The notes under the pieces are model-generated. The model was not told where the DNA came from, did not search any database, and worked only from the letters and a program-made list of their open reading frames with translations. Below, in pieces: positions 41,784 to 50,805 of a stretch of 50,974 bases of DNA. A program made the translations under genes and the position numbers. The DNA comes from Bacteroidales bacterium. GTDB taxonomy: Bacteria > Bacteroidota > Bacteroidia > Bacteroidales > Bacteroidaceae. Positions within the stretch are counted from its first letter, which is position 1, and the number at the start of each line of letters is the position of its first letter. The stretch lies in contig SUXT01000008.1 in assembly GCA_015060835.1 (NCBI GenBank), forward strand, positions 1 to 50,974, written 5' to 3'.

Positions 41784-43058
41784 TTACTTCTTTCTAACAA
41801 CCACTTTCTTTGTCTCTGTTTTACCACTTTCGTATGTGATTATTACAATATTCACACCTTCGCGTGGCGCTTCGATTTCCACTCCGGCCTCGGTGTAGTA
41901 TTTGCGAGAGATTACTTCGTCTGTAATACCTCCTATACCGGTTCCTGTAATGTCGAATGTCGATTGCTCGCTTGCAAGCATAGCATATGCAATTACAGTG
42001 CAATCTTCTTTTATCTCAACCGGTGCTGTGTACTCTTTTCCATTCTCGATACTGCCATCGAGTGTGTAGAATATCCTTGCGCCTTGAAGTGCACACGTGA
42101 TGCTCATCATTCCGTCGTTGAAACTTATTTCGGGGGCAGGAATTTCTGTAATTTCGGCAATGAAAATTGTATCAGTTTCAATAGTTTCAATTTCTATTGT
42201 GTCTGTTACAACTTTTACAATCTCCAATGTATCTACTTGGATGAGAGTGTCTGTTACAACTTTTACAATCTCCAATGTATCTATTTGGATGAGTGTGTCG
42301 GTCTGCACCTTGATTACTTCTACAGTGTCGGGGACAATTTCTTCGAATGTTACGTTGAATGCAGCATCGTTGGTCATTTCCTCCACTTTGTAGATGTTGT
42401 TCTTGATTCCAACAGGAGTGTCGTTCAGCAGCAGTTGTGATACCTTGTAGCCGTCGTAGGGGGCAATGAAGAGTGTCAGTGGTGAACCTATTTCAACTTG
42501 TTCTGCACTGAGCATCGCTGTGCCGCCGTATCCGCATGTTACACTTGCGCTTGCAGTGGTTAATATTTCTGCTTTTGCAGTGATGTCGCCAAATTCATCC
42601 TCTACGCCGTTGGGGGCTGTAAAGAAAATGTTACTTACTCTGATTTCTGTGTCGCCTGAGACTGATTCGTCGTCGAGAGTTGTAACCTTAAAATATACAA
42701 TGGCGCCGTTTGTGCCACGGAATCCGGCATTGCTGCTTGAGTAGGAGATTACCCTAACGGCGTTGTCAGTAAGCTCGTTGTATGCTATTGTGTGCGAACT
42801 TCTTATACGTTCACCGTTGAGTGTGATGTCTTTTTCAATTTCGCCAGTCTCTGTTACGATGGTTGCGAAAGTCAAACCTTTTCCGAGTGTAATATCCATT
42901 TGCAGGGCAGTGTACTCAGTGCTGTTGTTAAGTTCCACAGCAATTTCTTTTGTCTCTCCCTTACGTATGGTGAAGTCGGAAATATTGATTGTGTTTTGTG
43001 CATTTACTGCTATGGTGCCGAGCACCATAGCAATAAATGATATTAAATGTTTTTTCAT
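41784..43058 (-). CDS. Secreted protein with cohesin-like domain, tandem-repeat linker and CHB_HEX-like domain
   Basis: The 424-aa protein has a signal peptide (residues 1-20). A cohesin-like beta domain follows (about 22-155; TKEIAVELNNSTEYTALQMD), then a bacterial-repeat (InlB-B-like) segment (about 160-235). Next comes a Thr/Asp/Val-rich linker with 16-residue repeats (about 240-300; KVVTDTLIQVDTLEIV), a chitobiase-type CHB_HEX_C-like domain (about 305-370; IPAPEISF, RIFYTLDGS), and a short basic tail (ETKKVVVRKK) like many T9SS-type or related sorting tails. No catalytic domain is seen. It is 12 bp downstream of the 1612-aa gene, so it is its operon partner. A surface-binding or scaffold role is inferred. 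Confidence 0.8.
   Translation of the reverse strand: MKKHLISFIAMVLGTIAVNAQNTINISDFTIRKGETKEIAVELNNSTEYTALQMDITLGKGLTFATIVTETGEIEKDITLNGERIRSSHTIAYNELTDNAVRVISYSSSNAGFRGTNGAIVYFKVTTLDDESVSGDTEIRVSNIFFTAPNGVEDEFGDITAKAEILTTASASVTCGYGGTAMLSAEQVEIGSPLTLFIAPYDGYKVSQLLLNDTPVGIKNNIYKVEEMTNDAAFNVTFEEIVPDTVEVIKVQTDTLIQIDTLEIVKVVTDTLIQVDTLEIVKVVTDTIEIETIETDTIFIAEITEIPAPEISFNDGMMSITCALQGARIFYTLDGSIENGKEYTAPVEIKEDCTVIAYAMLASEQSTFDITGTGIGGITDEVISRKYYTEAGVEIEAPREGVNIVIITYESGKTETKKVVVRKK
42199..42294 (-). repeat. Two 48-bp tandem repeats coding for a beta-rich linker
   Basis: Units 42199-42246 and 42247-42294 differ at only a couple of positions; a partial third follows. Each unit encodes 16 residues (one reads KVVTDTLIQVDTLEIV in the protein). 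The unit is a whole number of codons, so gain or loss of copies keeps the frame. Confidence 0.85.
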
Positions 43059-43069
43059 AAGCTTTAGGG

Positions 43070-46000
43070 TTACTTAATGGTTACTTTTTTGCCATTTACG
43101 ATATATAATCCCTTTTCGAGAGTATTGAAGATATTCTTGCCTGAGGCTATCTGCAATCTTTCTACAAGTCGTCCGTCGGTTGAGTAGAGCGGGAGTGTAG
43201 TCTCGACGCTGCTTTCTACAACGAGTGCGCCTTCTGAAGTGTAGATCTTGATGCCGTCGGCCTGTGTACCTGTGATACCTGTTGTACCGTTGATGTCGAT
43301 AGTTGAACCGCAACCGCCGATAGCTGTTTCATTGCCTTCTGCGTCTGCCATTACCACGTTGTCAACTACCAGAGTACCGTTTACTGCATCTTCTGCATCA
43401 ATAGTGATGTTGAGCAATTCTCCTGCATTGCCTGCGAAGTTGCTGTTTGCAATAGAGTATGCTACGATACGTACCTTGTTCTCTCCAATGTTGCTCCATG
43501 CAATAGAGTGGCTTCCGGTAGCGCGTTCGCTGAGTGCAGCACCTGCGAATGTGGTTCCTTCGGGTATTGTTACATCCATCTGGAATGATGTGTAGTTTGT
43601 GCTGTTGTTCAACGACAGAGGTATTGTTGCTTCGCCTGTGCTCTTGACATCTGCTGCTGTGAGTGTTTCGCTGCTCATTGTTCTGATGCCGGGTTTAGCG
43701 TTGCGTGTGTACTTTGTTGAAGTCTTGCCGAGGATTATGTTGACAATTCCTACAACATCGCCCATTCTGATGTTGCCGTCACCGCTGACATCAGCTGCTG
43801 CAAAGTCGAATTTCGCAGGATTTCTTTCGAGTATGTAGTTTACAACTGCAACGACGTCGCTGATGTTCACTTTCTCGTCCATGTTTGCGTCACCCATAAT
43901 ATTTGCAACAGTGATTTTAGATGTCTGAATATCTGTGTAGTATTCATTCTCTGTAGCGTCGGCAAGGGTTATCTCTTTCAATGTAAGAGTGTAATCCTTC
44001 AGTTCCATGTTTGAAGGAACATTGATGGTTATATTAACCACTGTTCCGTCGTTGTTTGCGAAGAGTTTGTTGCCTGATGAGTATGCTACGATGCGTGTTG
44101 CTCCGTCTGCAAGTTGCGATGAACTTACAGAGTGTGAACTTGTCTTGCGTGCAGCATCGAGTTCTATCATGGGTTCACCGTCTTCTTCTGCTATAGTCAT
44201 TCCTTCGGGCAGATAGAGGTCGAACTGGAAGGCTGTGATTCCTGTCTTGTTCTTCATGTTTACGGGAATGACAAGCTTACTTCCGGGAGCACATCTGAGA
44301 TCCTTAACATTCATTGTGTACTCTATTGTTGCTTGCTTGTAGAATTTTGCAGTGATGTTCAATGATTTTTCTACAGTGAAGCTGTATTCGGTCTTATTGC
44401 TGAGAAGCACTCCGTCTAAGTACCAGCCCGCAAAAGCATACCCTGTGTTGGGTGTGGCTGTTATCTTGGCTTCAGTACCGATGGTGTATGTTCCGGCTCC
44501 GGTAAGTGTTCCGTTTTCGCCATCAAGGGTTATGGTGGCAATGCTCGGTGTTGTGCTGTCTATTTTGCGGAGTCTCCACTGAGAAGGCTCTGCTGTGCCA
44601 TACCAGTATACCAGACCACCGTTTGCGCCTGCACCATTGCTGTGACTCTCCATGTGGAGTGACCATGCGCTGTTGTCAGGATTCCAGATGTCGAATTTGC
44701 CGGGGAGTTGCTGACGGAGGATGTAAACAGCTTCGGGTTCTGTTGTTGTGCCCATGCGTTTAGACATACCGTCCTGAGCGCCGATATAAACATTGTAGTA
44801 AATATTCTTGATGTAGTATGCGTCATTAGCCAGCTCAGGTGTGATGGTATTGTTTGCAATCCACTGCTGTACCTTGTCGCTCTTCTTAGCTGATTCGAGC
44901 TGGAAGTGGTAAACCGCAGAAGCGTTTTTGTAATCACCATCGGGAGCGTCACCCCAGAAGAGTTTCTGTTCTGAAGTAACCATAGCGTCATCGTTATTGG
45001 GATATACATAGAGTGCCTTGTGAGTACCCTGTATTCCGAAGAATCTGTCGTCAGCAGCTTCTAATACGTATGTACCCTCTACAATGGGGTTGGGAGAAAC
45101 AGAATTTAAGTTTGCAATAGCATCGTTAAGCCCGGCAATAAGTGCTTTACATGCTGCGTCATCCTTGGACTCAACGGCAGCCTGTGCTGCAGCGAGTGCT
45201 TCGGGGAATGTGCCGAGCTCCTTGTAGAACCCGGGGTCGTTACTGCAAACGAAGCCCATGGATTCAGCGGCTGATACAAGGTTCTTCAACCAGTAGTAAT
45301 AAGGAGTATCCATGGTCATCTTGTAGATGTACCACTCACCTTCGCCGTCTTTGTCATTATCTTTGAGATCCTTTACAGAGTATGTTCCGATGTTGTTACC
45401 CCAATCCTGGAAAACAATGTAGGGATGAGGTTCGCCCTCGCGCATCAATGTATCGTTATAAATATATAATACAAACGAATTGGGAAGACCGTCATTATTG
45501 TTGGGTACAATAGAAACCTTTGCTGCTGAAGATTTGTAGAGTGTAGTTGCACCGGCGCCCCATCCGTCCTCGTCAACCTGTCCTGACCAATATGAACCGT
45601 CAGCAAGGCTCTGGATTGTGAACTTGCCATCCTCTGTCTTAGCTATGTTGAAAGCACAGAGTGAACTGAAACCATCGTAAGCGTTGCCGGCTGAGTAGTA
45701 GTGGGGTTCGCGGAGGTCATCCTCGAAATGGTTGACAGGGTCGCAACTGATAAGACCTGCGATGGCATAGATACCGTCGTCTGTTATCTGTGAAATATCT
45801 GTAACCTTTTCGCCGAGAACTGCATTGAATTCATCGGGGTACCCAACAGTTGCAGGTTCTACAGTTTCGCCATGGTAACCGAATACGAAGTCTGTGGGAA
45901 CATCGTCGTAGCCGTTTCCGCGACCATACTGGATGTATTTGAAGCCGCTGATGGGTTCAGGAAGTGTAATATCGAGGTAAACATACTCGCTGCCGTCGTA

Positions 46001-47908
46001 GCCAAATCCGGCACCCCATGCCGAGTGGAAGTGGTAACCGTTGTTTGTGTTACCGTCGCAAAGGCCGGGAATACCACCGGAATTACCATCGTTGGGTGCT
46101 ACAGAGTTTGTAACGAAACTGTTTTCTGTCAATTCAATCTTTTCTCCTGAAATGTCGTAAAGTTCAAACTCATTGATACAAACAAAAGGTTTGTCGCCAT
46201 AGCAACGTCCTGCCTTTGTCTTGAAGACCGTGAAACGTAGCTGTTCAATCTCCTCTGTGAGATAGTATGTGGGAGATTCCCATCTCCAGACGCTGTTGGT
46301 GTTAACACCGGGAAGTCCATCTTTCGCTTGACCTACGCGGATGGGGAGCGACATTACACCGTTGATCTCAGAGGCCCAGAAAGTAGCAATTGCGGCCTTG
46401 ATGTTGTCAAGTGCAGCATCGACATCAGCAATACAGGTATAAGAATCCATTGCTATCATAGCTTCGTCAGCAGCGTTTCTTAAAAACTCATCTGAACCTT
46501 CGGGGTAAGTACCATTTCTAAAATTATCTGCTTCAGAAATTTCAATGTCACCGTTCTCGATGTTTTCGATAATATACGCTATAGAATCTACATATTGATA
46601 AATGCTTGATGCTACAACGGGAGGCAATAATTCGTATATGCTGTATCTGGAGTTAATGATTTGTACAGCTGTCGGATTGTTGTCAGCAAGGAGCTCTTCT
46701 GCCATTGTCAATGCTGCTGACAATTCTTTATATCCATTGATGCAATCATCGTATGGAAAGTCTGCGAGACGAAGTTTTGCTTCATTAACTGCCTCTTCGA
46801 GCATGAACTTCATGCCATTGGCATTTACGTTTGCTTTCCAAATGGTGAAGTTTGTCTTGTATGGGCTTGACAGTTCTTCGAAATAGTCGTATTGACAATA
46901 AAATGCTTTGCCGATTGCGTCGAAATAGATTATACGCTCACAACTATCCTCCTTGTTTATATTGGTCAAACAGAAGTCTCCTTCTGCTTCATCGCTGGGA
47001 GTGAAAGTTATTTCAGCAGCTTCATCTTCTTTGTCTGTCCATTGAAGCCATGCCCATCTGCTGTGCGTAACCATGTCGTTGATGTAGTGGCCGTTGTTCA
47101 ACCATGCTACTTTGTATGTATTATCCTTCTCTGTGGGGATAAAGTACACCAATGATGCAGCGTTGGCTGTTACGTGTGCTCCGTAGGGAGAGTGGAGGTA
47201 ACCGCCGCCGGGGATTACGCGAGTATCTGAGTATTCATACTCCTCAGTGTTAGCCTCGATAAGGAAAAGTCCGCCTTCGCCGAGTTCTTCTACTGAAGTA
47301 ACCTGTGTGCCGATTGTAAACTCCTGCTCGGGATAGGGAAGATACTCTGTGCCGGGAGTAAGACCTACGTATGTAGGCATGTTCTTGGTGTAGTTTGCAC
47401 GGGAAACAGTCTTGATTTTGAACTCGCTGATGGGTTGAGCAAATTCAAGGTCAATGTAGTGGTACTCTTGCGGGCATGGGCCGACATTTCCGTACACTGA
47501 ATGGAAGTGTGTGTTGTACTTGCCATCGTTGAGGTTTGCAAGTGAGCCGTCGCCTTGTGCGAGTGCATTTGTTGTAGCAATGTATTCGACAGGGTTACCG
47601 TTTGCATCAATAATAGTCAGTTCGCCAAGTGCGAAGAAGGGGAAACCGGGACCATAATTGGCTGACAGACCATCATGTGAGTTTGATGTAAGTGCGTCTA
47701 CGGTGTTTGTTGAAACAACCGTGTAACGAAGTATTGAGATTGCTTCGTCGAACTTAAAGAGTTCAGTCTCATAAATGTAGTTCTGAGGCTCTTTCTTACC
47801 GGGAAGGCCATCCGCTGTTGTGAGCGTGATTGGCCATGTTGTTGCTTGTGCCATACCTATGGCAGAGACTAGCAACAACAATGTTGTTAGTAATAAGTTC
47901 CTTTTCAT
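43070..47908 (-). CDS. Giant secreted multidomain protein with cohesin-like domains and a dockerin
   Basis: The 1612-aa protein has a signal peptide (1-20). Two F5/8-type-C-like (discoidin) regions lie at about 25-180 and 520-690; both contain HFHS before an aromatic Y-x-D pattern (YIDLEFAQPISEF, YLDITLPEPISGF). Helical spacers are at about 365-510 and 895-940, and a ricin/lectin-like region at about 945-1113. An InlB-type repeat (about 1123-1186; YAFAGWYLDG), a cohesin-like domain (1197-1333) and a two-EF-hand dockerin (1335-1393) follow. A second cohesin-like domain (1410-1545) and a sorting-like tail (GLYIVNGKKVTIK) end it. No hydrolase domain is seen. It probably binds glycans or proteins at the cell surface. 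Confidence 0.82.
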   Translation of the reverse strand: MKRNLLLTTLLLLVSAIGMAQATTWPITLTTADGLPGKKEPQNYIYETELFKFDEAISILRYTVVSTNTVDALTSNSHDGLSANYGPGFPFFALGELTIIDANGNPVEYIATTNALAQGDGSLANLNDGKYNTHFHSVYGNVGPCPQEYHYIDLEFAQPISEFKIKTVSRANYTKNMPTYVGLTPGTEYLPYPEQEFTIGTQVTSVEELGEGGLFLIEANTEEYEYSDTRVIPGGGYLHSPYGAHVTANAASLVYFIPTEKDNTYKVAWLNNGHYINDMVTHSRWAWLQWTDKEDEAAEITFTPSDEAEGDFCLTNINKEDSCERIIYFDAIGKAFYCQYDYFEELSSPYKTNFTIWKANVNANGMKFMLEEAVNEAKLRLADFPYDDCINGYKELSAALTMAEELLADNNPTAVQIINSRYSIYELLPPVVASSIYQYVDSIAYIIENIENGDIEISEADNFRNGTYPEGSDEFLRNAADEAMIAMDSYTCIADVDAALDNIKAAIATFWASEINGVMSLPIRVGQAKDGLPGVNTNSVWRWESPTYYLTEEIEQLRFTVFKTKAGRCYGDKPFVCINEFELYDISGEKIELTENSFVTNSVAPNDGNSGGIPGLCDGNTNNGYHFHSAWGAGFGYDGSEYVYLDITLPEPISGFKYIQYGRGNGYDDVPTDFVFGYHGETVEPATVGYPDEFNAVLGEKVTDISQITDDGIYAIAGLISCDPVNHFEDDLREPHYYSAGNAYDGFSSLCAFNIAKTEDGKFTIQSLADGSYWSGQVDEDGWGAGATTLYKSSAAKVSIVPNNNDGLPNSFVLYIYNDTLMREGEPHPYIVFQDWGNNIGTYSVKDLKDNDKDGEGEWYIYKMTMDTPYYYWLKNLVSAAESMGFVCSNDPGFYKELGTFPEALAAAQAAVESKDDAACKALIAGLNDAIANLNSVSPNPIVEGTYVLEAADDRFFGIQGTHKALYVYPNNDDAMVTSEQKLFWGDAPDGDYKNASAVYHFQLESAKKSDKVQQWIANNTITPELANDAYYIKNIYYNVYIGAQDGMSKRMGTTTEPEAVYILRQQLPGKFDIWNPDNSAWSLHMESHSNGAGANGGLVYWYGTAEPSQWRLRKIDSTTPSIATITLDGENGTLTGAGTYTIGTEAKITATPNTGYAFAGWYLDGVLLSNKTEYSFTVEKSLNITAKFYKQATIEYTMNVKDLRCAPGSKLVIPVNMKNKTGITAFQFDLYLPEGMTIAEEDGEPMIELDAARKTSSHSVSSSQLADGATRIVAYSSGNKLFANNDGTVVNITINVPSNMELKDYTLTLKEITLADATENEYYTDIQTSKITVANIMGDANMDEKVNISDVVAVVNYILERNPAKFDFAAADVSGDGNIRMGDVVGIVNIILGKTSTKYTRNAKPGIRTMSSETLTAADVKSTGEATIPLSLNNSTNYTSFQMDVTIPEGTTFAGAALSERATGSHSIAWSNIGENKVRIVAYSIANSNFAGNAGELLNITIDAEDAVNGTLVVDNVVMADAEGNETAIGGCGSTIDINGTTGITGTQADGIKIYTSEGALVVESSVETTLPLYSTDGRLVERLQIASGKNIFNTLEKGLYIVNGKKVTIK

Positions 47909-48002
47909 AATTGGATGGTTTAAAAGGTTTGTGATTTGTTGAAAGTTTCTATTCGAAATTAGAGTTTGTAATTACTATTATAAATATTTAACCTTTTTTT
48001 GG

Positions 48003-48010
48003 CAAATATA
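48003..48010 (-). promoter_or_regulatory. Candidate -7 box for the two-gene secreted-protein operon
   Basis: The minus strand reads TATATTTG, 95 bp before the ATG at 47908. No clear -33 match. The leader would be about 88 nt and AT-rich. Confidence 0.45.
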
Positions 48011-48050
48011 TTGAATATTTTTAATTGTGCTAATAAATATTGTTATTTTT

Positions 48051-48070
48051 TTATATAATATCGCATAATC
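48051..48070 (-). repeat. Solo family 3 end
   Basis: The minus strand reads GATTATGCGATATTATATAA, sharing 16 consecutive bases with the left end of the family 3 elements at 34421 and 50563. It directly abuts the family 4 element, with no family 3 interior present. Confidence 0.55.
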
Positions 48071-48267
48071 TTAAGGGAGGTTCTATAAATTAGGTCGCGA
48101 CGATTTTGAGTTTTATTTTTAGTAGATTTATGATATTTGTAAGGGCGCGATGCGGGCATCGCAACCGAGGAAATATCAAAAAGATGCAAAAATAAAGCCA
48201 AAAGCGGCCGAAACCGAACCCACTCTACTAAGAATATTGAATTACTAATTTATAGAACCTCCCTTAA
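48071..48267. mobile_element. Family 4 MITE-like foldback element (197 bp)
   Basis: There are perfect 22-bp terminal inverted repeats: 48071-48092 (TTAAGGGAGGTTCTATAAAT and two more bases) against 48246-48267. The interior also folds back around GCGATGC-GG-GCATCGC, so the whole element can form one long hairpin. The terminal TTAA could be part of the repeat or a duplicated target. It has no open frame. It lies between two divergent transcripts. The stretch 48268-48384 after it is AT-rich and must hold the promoter of the lipoprotein gene at 48385. Confidence 0.85.
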
Positions 48268-48384
48268 TATTGTCGATGTCTAAATGTTGCCAAGTGCCCA
48301 TATTTTTCTTTTTTAACATTCTAAACAGAACCCGATAATTACCGAGAGTGTTATTCTGCATGTAACCTAAAATTTATAAGCGGA

Positions 48385-48888
48385 ATGAAAAAAAATGTTT
48401 TTTTTGCAGCAGTGGCTGCGTTTGCTTTTATGACTGCACTTTTGTCTTCGTGCAGTTCTTGTACCGACAAAAAGCCTAAGGGCTTGGTTATTGAGACTGA
48501 GACGGATAGTCTATTCATGCTCAACGATTCTACACCGGCTGACTTGCAGACGGTTGTGTATGAAGGGTTTATGCCTATGGATGATGGCAATATTGCAGAG
48601 TGTACGCTGACTATCACCAGTTTAGGCTGGGACCAGAATGGTACGTACACCATACTGAGTACTTTCAGCGTTGACACTGCTACCATCAGAGAGAGGGACA
48701 ATGGCAAAAAGATTGTTAAGAAGGGTACACCTAAGGATAGCACCGCTGTGCTCTATCATCTTGTCTCGGACAATAAGAAGCCTCAGATTACTCTGATGGC
48801 GCATGGCGATACGGCGCTTACCAAGTTGAACAATCAGATGATGCCTGCTTCGAATAATCCCAAGCATAAACTTTTGCGCAAGAAGTGA
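48385..48888 (+). CDS. NlpE-like lipoprotein
   Basis: The 167-aa protein has a lipoprotein signal peptide (lipobox LLSSC at about residue 23). The mature domain resembles the NlpE N-terminal domain: VVYEGFMPMDDGNIAECTLT, then DQNGTYTILSTF and a later ILM-type strand (QITLMAHGD). Escherichia coli NlpE is an outer-membrane lipoprotein that signals surface contact and copper stress, but it has a CxxC that is not obvious here. It is the first of three envelope genes spaced 46-51 bp apart. Confidence 0.72.
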   Translation: MKKNVFFAAVAAFAFMTALLSSCSSCTDKKPKGLVIETETDSLFMLNDSTPADLQTVVYEGFMPMDDGNIAECTLTITSLGWDQNGTYTILSTFSVDTATIRERDNGKKIVKKGTPKDSTAVLYHLVSDNKKPQITLMAHGDTALTKLNNQMMPASNNPKHKLLRKK

Positions 48889-48934
48889 GGTTGTCCGTTT
48901 CCTGCAAATCAAATAATCTTTAAAACATACAATC

Positions 48935-49558
48935 ATGAGAACCAAATTACTGTTTTTACCGCTCATGCTGTTGATGTTGGTGGCTTGTGAACAAACTCCC
49001 GACACTGACAAGCTCGATAATGATTATCTTGTCTACACCAATTACGATAAGGGTACGGACTATAATCTGATTGAAAATTTTTATGTGATTGACAGCATTT
49101 TGCTTATCAATGACCAGAGTACACCAAAATATTGGAACGATGCAGCTTCGCAGAAGATTATAGCAGAGTTTGCCAACAATCTTGATGGTTATGGATACAA
49201 CCGGGTGGATACTCCCGATGAGGCTGATGCGATAATGCAATTGAGTTATGTGAGCAGCACTTACTATTATTACGATTATGTGAACGGTAATCCGTGGTGG
49301 GGCAGTTATCCCGGGTATTGGAACTGGAATAGTTATGGATGGTACTATCCTTTCTTTGTGCCTTACTCGTTCAGCACGGGTTCCATTATCTGTGAACTTG
49401 TCGACATGAGAGAGCGTTCTGTTGATACGAATAAATATCCGGTTGTGTGGAATGCCTATATTTGCGGTCTGCTGAATGGTAATTCTTTGAGTATGAGCAA
49501 AACGCTTGATGGTATCAATCAGGCATTCAAGCAGTCGAAATATCTGTTAAGGGAGTAG
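48935..49558 (+). CDS. DUF4136 family lipoprotein
   Basis: The 207-aa protein has a lipoprotein signal peptide (lipobox MLVAC at about residue 18). A DUF4136 domain follows (about 30-205), with conserved NYDKGTDYNLIENFYVID near the start and a C-terminal ISQAF-like helix (DGINQAFKQS). The centre is very rich in tyrosine, tryptophan and glycine (YYYYDYVNGNPWWGSYPGYW), a feature common in this family. It is anchored in the envelope; the role is unknown. Confidence 0.87.
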   Translation: MRTKLLFLPLMLLMLVACEQTPDTDKLDNDYLVYTNYDKGTDYNLIENFYVIDSILLINDQSTPKYWNDAASQKIIAEFANNLDGYGYNRVDTPDEADAIMQLSYVSSTYYYYDYVNGNPWWGSYPGYWNWNSYGWYYPFFVPYSFSTGSIICELVDMRERSVDTNKYPVVWNAYICGLLNGNSLSMSKTLDGINQAFKQSKYLLRE

Positions 49559-49609
49559 TATCTTTCTTGAATGTGATGTTTTAGTATTAATTTAAAAGAA
49601 TCAATCATT

Positions 49610-50230
49610 ATGAGAACTTTAAGATATATTTTGCTTGCGTCGGTAATGCTGGTGGCTGCATTTTCTCCATCGAAATCGGTGGCGCAGGTTTCGCTTAACA
49701 GTTATTTCAATGTCGACTGGCAGTTCAATATTCCTCTTGGCAACAGTTTTTCGAATGGTGCCAGCGGGTGGGGTATGAACTTCGAGGGTGGTTATTACGT
49801 TACGCAGGATATTGCGTTGGGTGGTTTTCTCAATTTCCATACCAACAACGAGTATTTCCCCCGTCAGACAATTTCGCTTACCGAGACTCTTTCCATGAAC
49901 AGCCGTCAGCAGCATCAGATGTTTACTATGCCTTTCGGTGTATTGGCCCGTTACCGATTGATGGAAGCTGATTTTCAACCTTATGTGGGCATGAAGTTAG
50001 GTGCATGTTATGCGGAGTTCAACAATTATTACTATATTTTTGAGAAGAGTCAGGATAGGTGGGGCTTTTATATGTCTCCGGAAATTGGTTTCAATTATTA
50101 CCCGTGGCCCAATGGCATCGGATTCCATATGGCTCTTTATTACAGCTTTGCCACAAACAAGTGTAATCTGATGAGTTATAAGCAGAGTATTCTCAATAAT
50201 ATAGGATTCCGTTTGGGTATTGCTTTCTAA
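49610..50230 (+). CDS. Small outer-membrane beta-barrel protein
   Basis: The 206-aa protein has a signal peptide (residues 1-25, ending SVAQ). It then has about eight alternating strands with OmpA/OmpW-like girdles (WGMNFEGGYYVTQDIALGGF, LARYRLMEADFQPYVGMKLG) and a C-terminal strand ending in phenylalanine (GFRLGIAF), the usual signal for barrel assembly. It follows the DUF4136 gene, a pairing I believe is common in Bacteroidales. A terminator follows. Confidence 0.87.
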   Translation: MRTLRYILLASVMLVAAFSPSKSVAQVSLNSYFNVDWQFNIPLGNSFSNGASGWGMNFEGGYYVTQDIALGGFLNFHTNNEYFPRQTISLTETLSMNSRQQHQMFTMPFGVLARYRLMEADFQPYVGMKLGACYAEFNNYYYIFEKSQDRWGFYMSPEIGFNYYPWPNGIGFHMALYYSFATNKCNLMSYKQSILNNIGFRLGIAF

Positions 50231-50253
50231 GGATGATTCAATGTGTTATTTTT

Positions 50254-50280
50254 CGGGCAGCTTCACGGCTGCCCGATTTT
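50254..50280 (+). terminator. Terminator after the beta-barrel gene
   Basis: Arms CGGGCAGC (50254-50261) and GCTGCCCG (50268-50275) with a 6-nt loop and ATTTTAT tail, 23 bp after the stop. The following stretch to 50373 is AT-rich with no other feature. Confidence 0.85.
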
Positions 50281-50373
50281 ATAGTTCTGCCGAATAGAGG
50301 ATTCTTTTTCATTGGTTTTGTTTGCAGTTTTATTCGTTTTCATAAGTCGTTGCGATTTTTTTTATAGTAAAAA

Positions 50374-50404
50374 TTGCATTATTGATTTTTTATCCCTACC
50401 TTTG
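50374..50404 (+). promoter_or_regulatory. Promoter of the tRNA-His gene
   Basis: TTG (50374-50376), a 20-bp spacer and TACCTTTG (50397-50404) fit the Bacteroidota -33/-7 pattern. The tRNA starts 40 bp after the -7 box. Confidence 0.65.
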
Positions 50405-50443
50405 CATCGCTTTTCCGCAAGGAGGGGCATGAAAATAAAATAT

Positions 50444-50518
50444 GGAGGCTATAGTTCAGCTGGTTAGAGCGTCAGATTGTGGTTCTGAATGTCGTGGGTT
50501 CGAATCCCACTAGCCTCC
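50444..50518 (+). tRNA. tRNA-His (anticodon GTG)
   Basis: A complete cloverleaf. The anticodon loop TTGTGGT is closed by TCAGA/TCTGA, and the T arm GTGGG-TTCGAAT-CCCAC is standard. The extra 5' G (50444) pairs with C73 (50518), the identity mark of tRNA-His. CCA is not encoded. Confidence 0.97.
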
Positions 50519-50520
50519 CT

Positions 50521-50561
50521 AAATCAAAAGGACAATCAGTGATGGTTGTCCTTTTGATTTT
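50521..50561 (+). terminator. Terminator after tRNA-His
   Basis: AAATCAAAAGGACAATCA and TGGTTGTCCTTTTGATTT form a stem with a GTGA loop and T-rich end, just after the tRNA. Family 3 copy 3c begins 2 bp later. Confidence 0.85.
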
Positions 50562-50562
50562 A

Positions 50563-50803
50563 ATGATTATGCGATATTATACCTAAAAAGTAAACCCCAT
50601 CCTTCAATGTATAAAAAACTATTCTAAAAAGTTCCTGCCCTTAAAGGGGAGGTGGATTCAAAAACGACAGTTTTTGAAGACGGAGGGGTTTTCCTCGCGT
50701 AGTATGGTTTATTGTAGTAGGATGGGTAAAGAACCCCCTCCGAACTTTTTTCTCGGAAAAAAGAGGAAGACCTCACATGCGTTCGGCACTCCTTTGATAA
50801 TAT
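50563..50803 (+). repeat. Family 3 element 3c, right part rearranged
   Basis: It starts ATGATTATGCGATATTATAC like copy 3b and stays closely similar for about 185 bp, including the core hairpin TTCAAAAAC-GACA-GTTTTTGAA. It then diverges and ends TTTGATAATA without the usual right end. A CACATGCGTTCGGCACTCCTT segment of the kind found in family 1 elements is joined here, showing exchange of modules between families. Confidence 0.7.
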
Positions 50804-50805
50804 CG

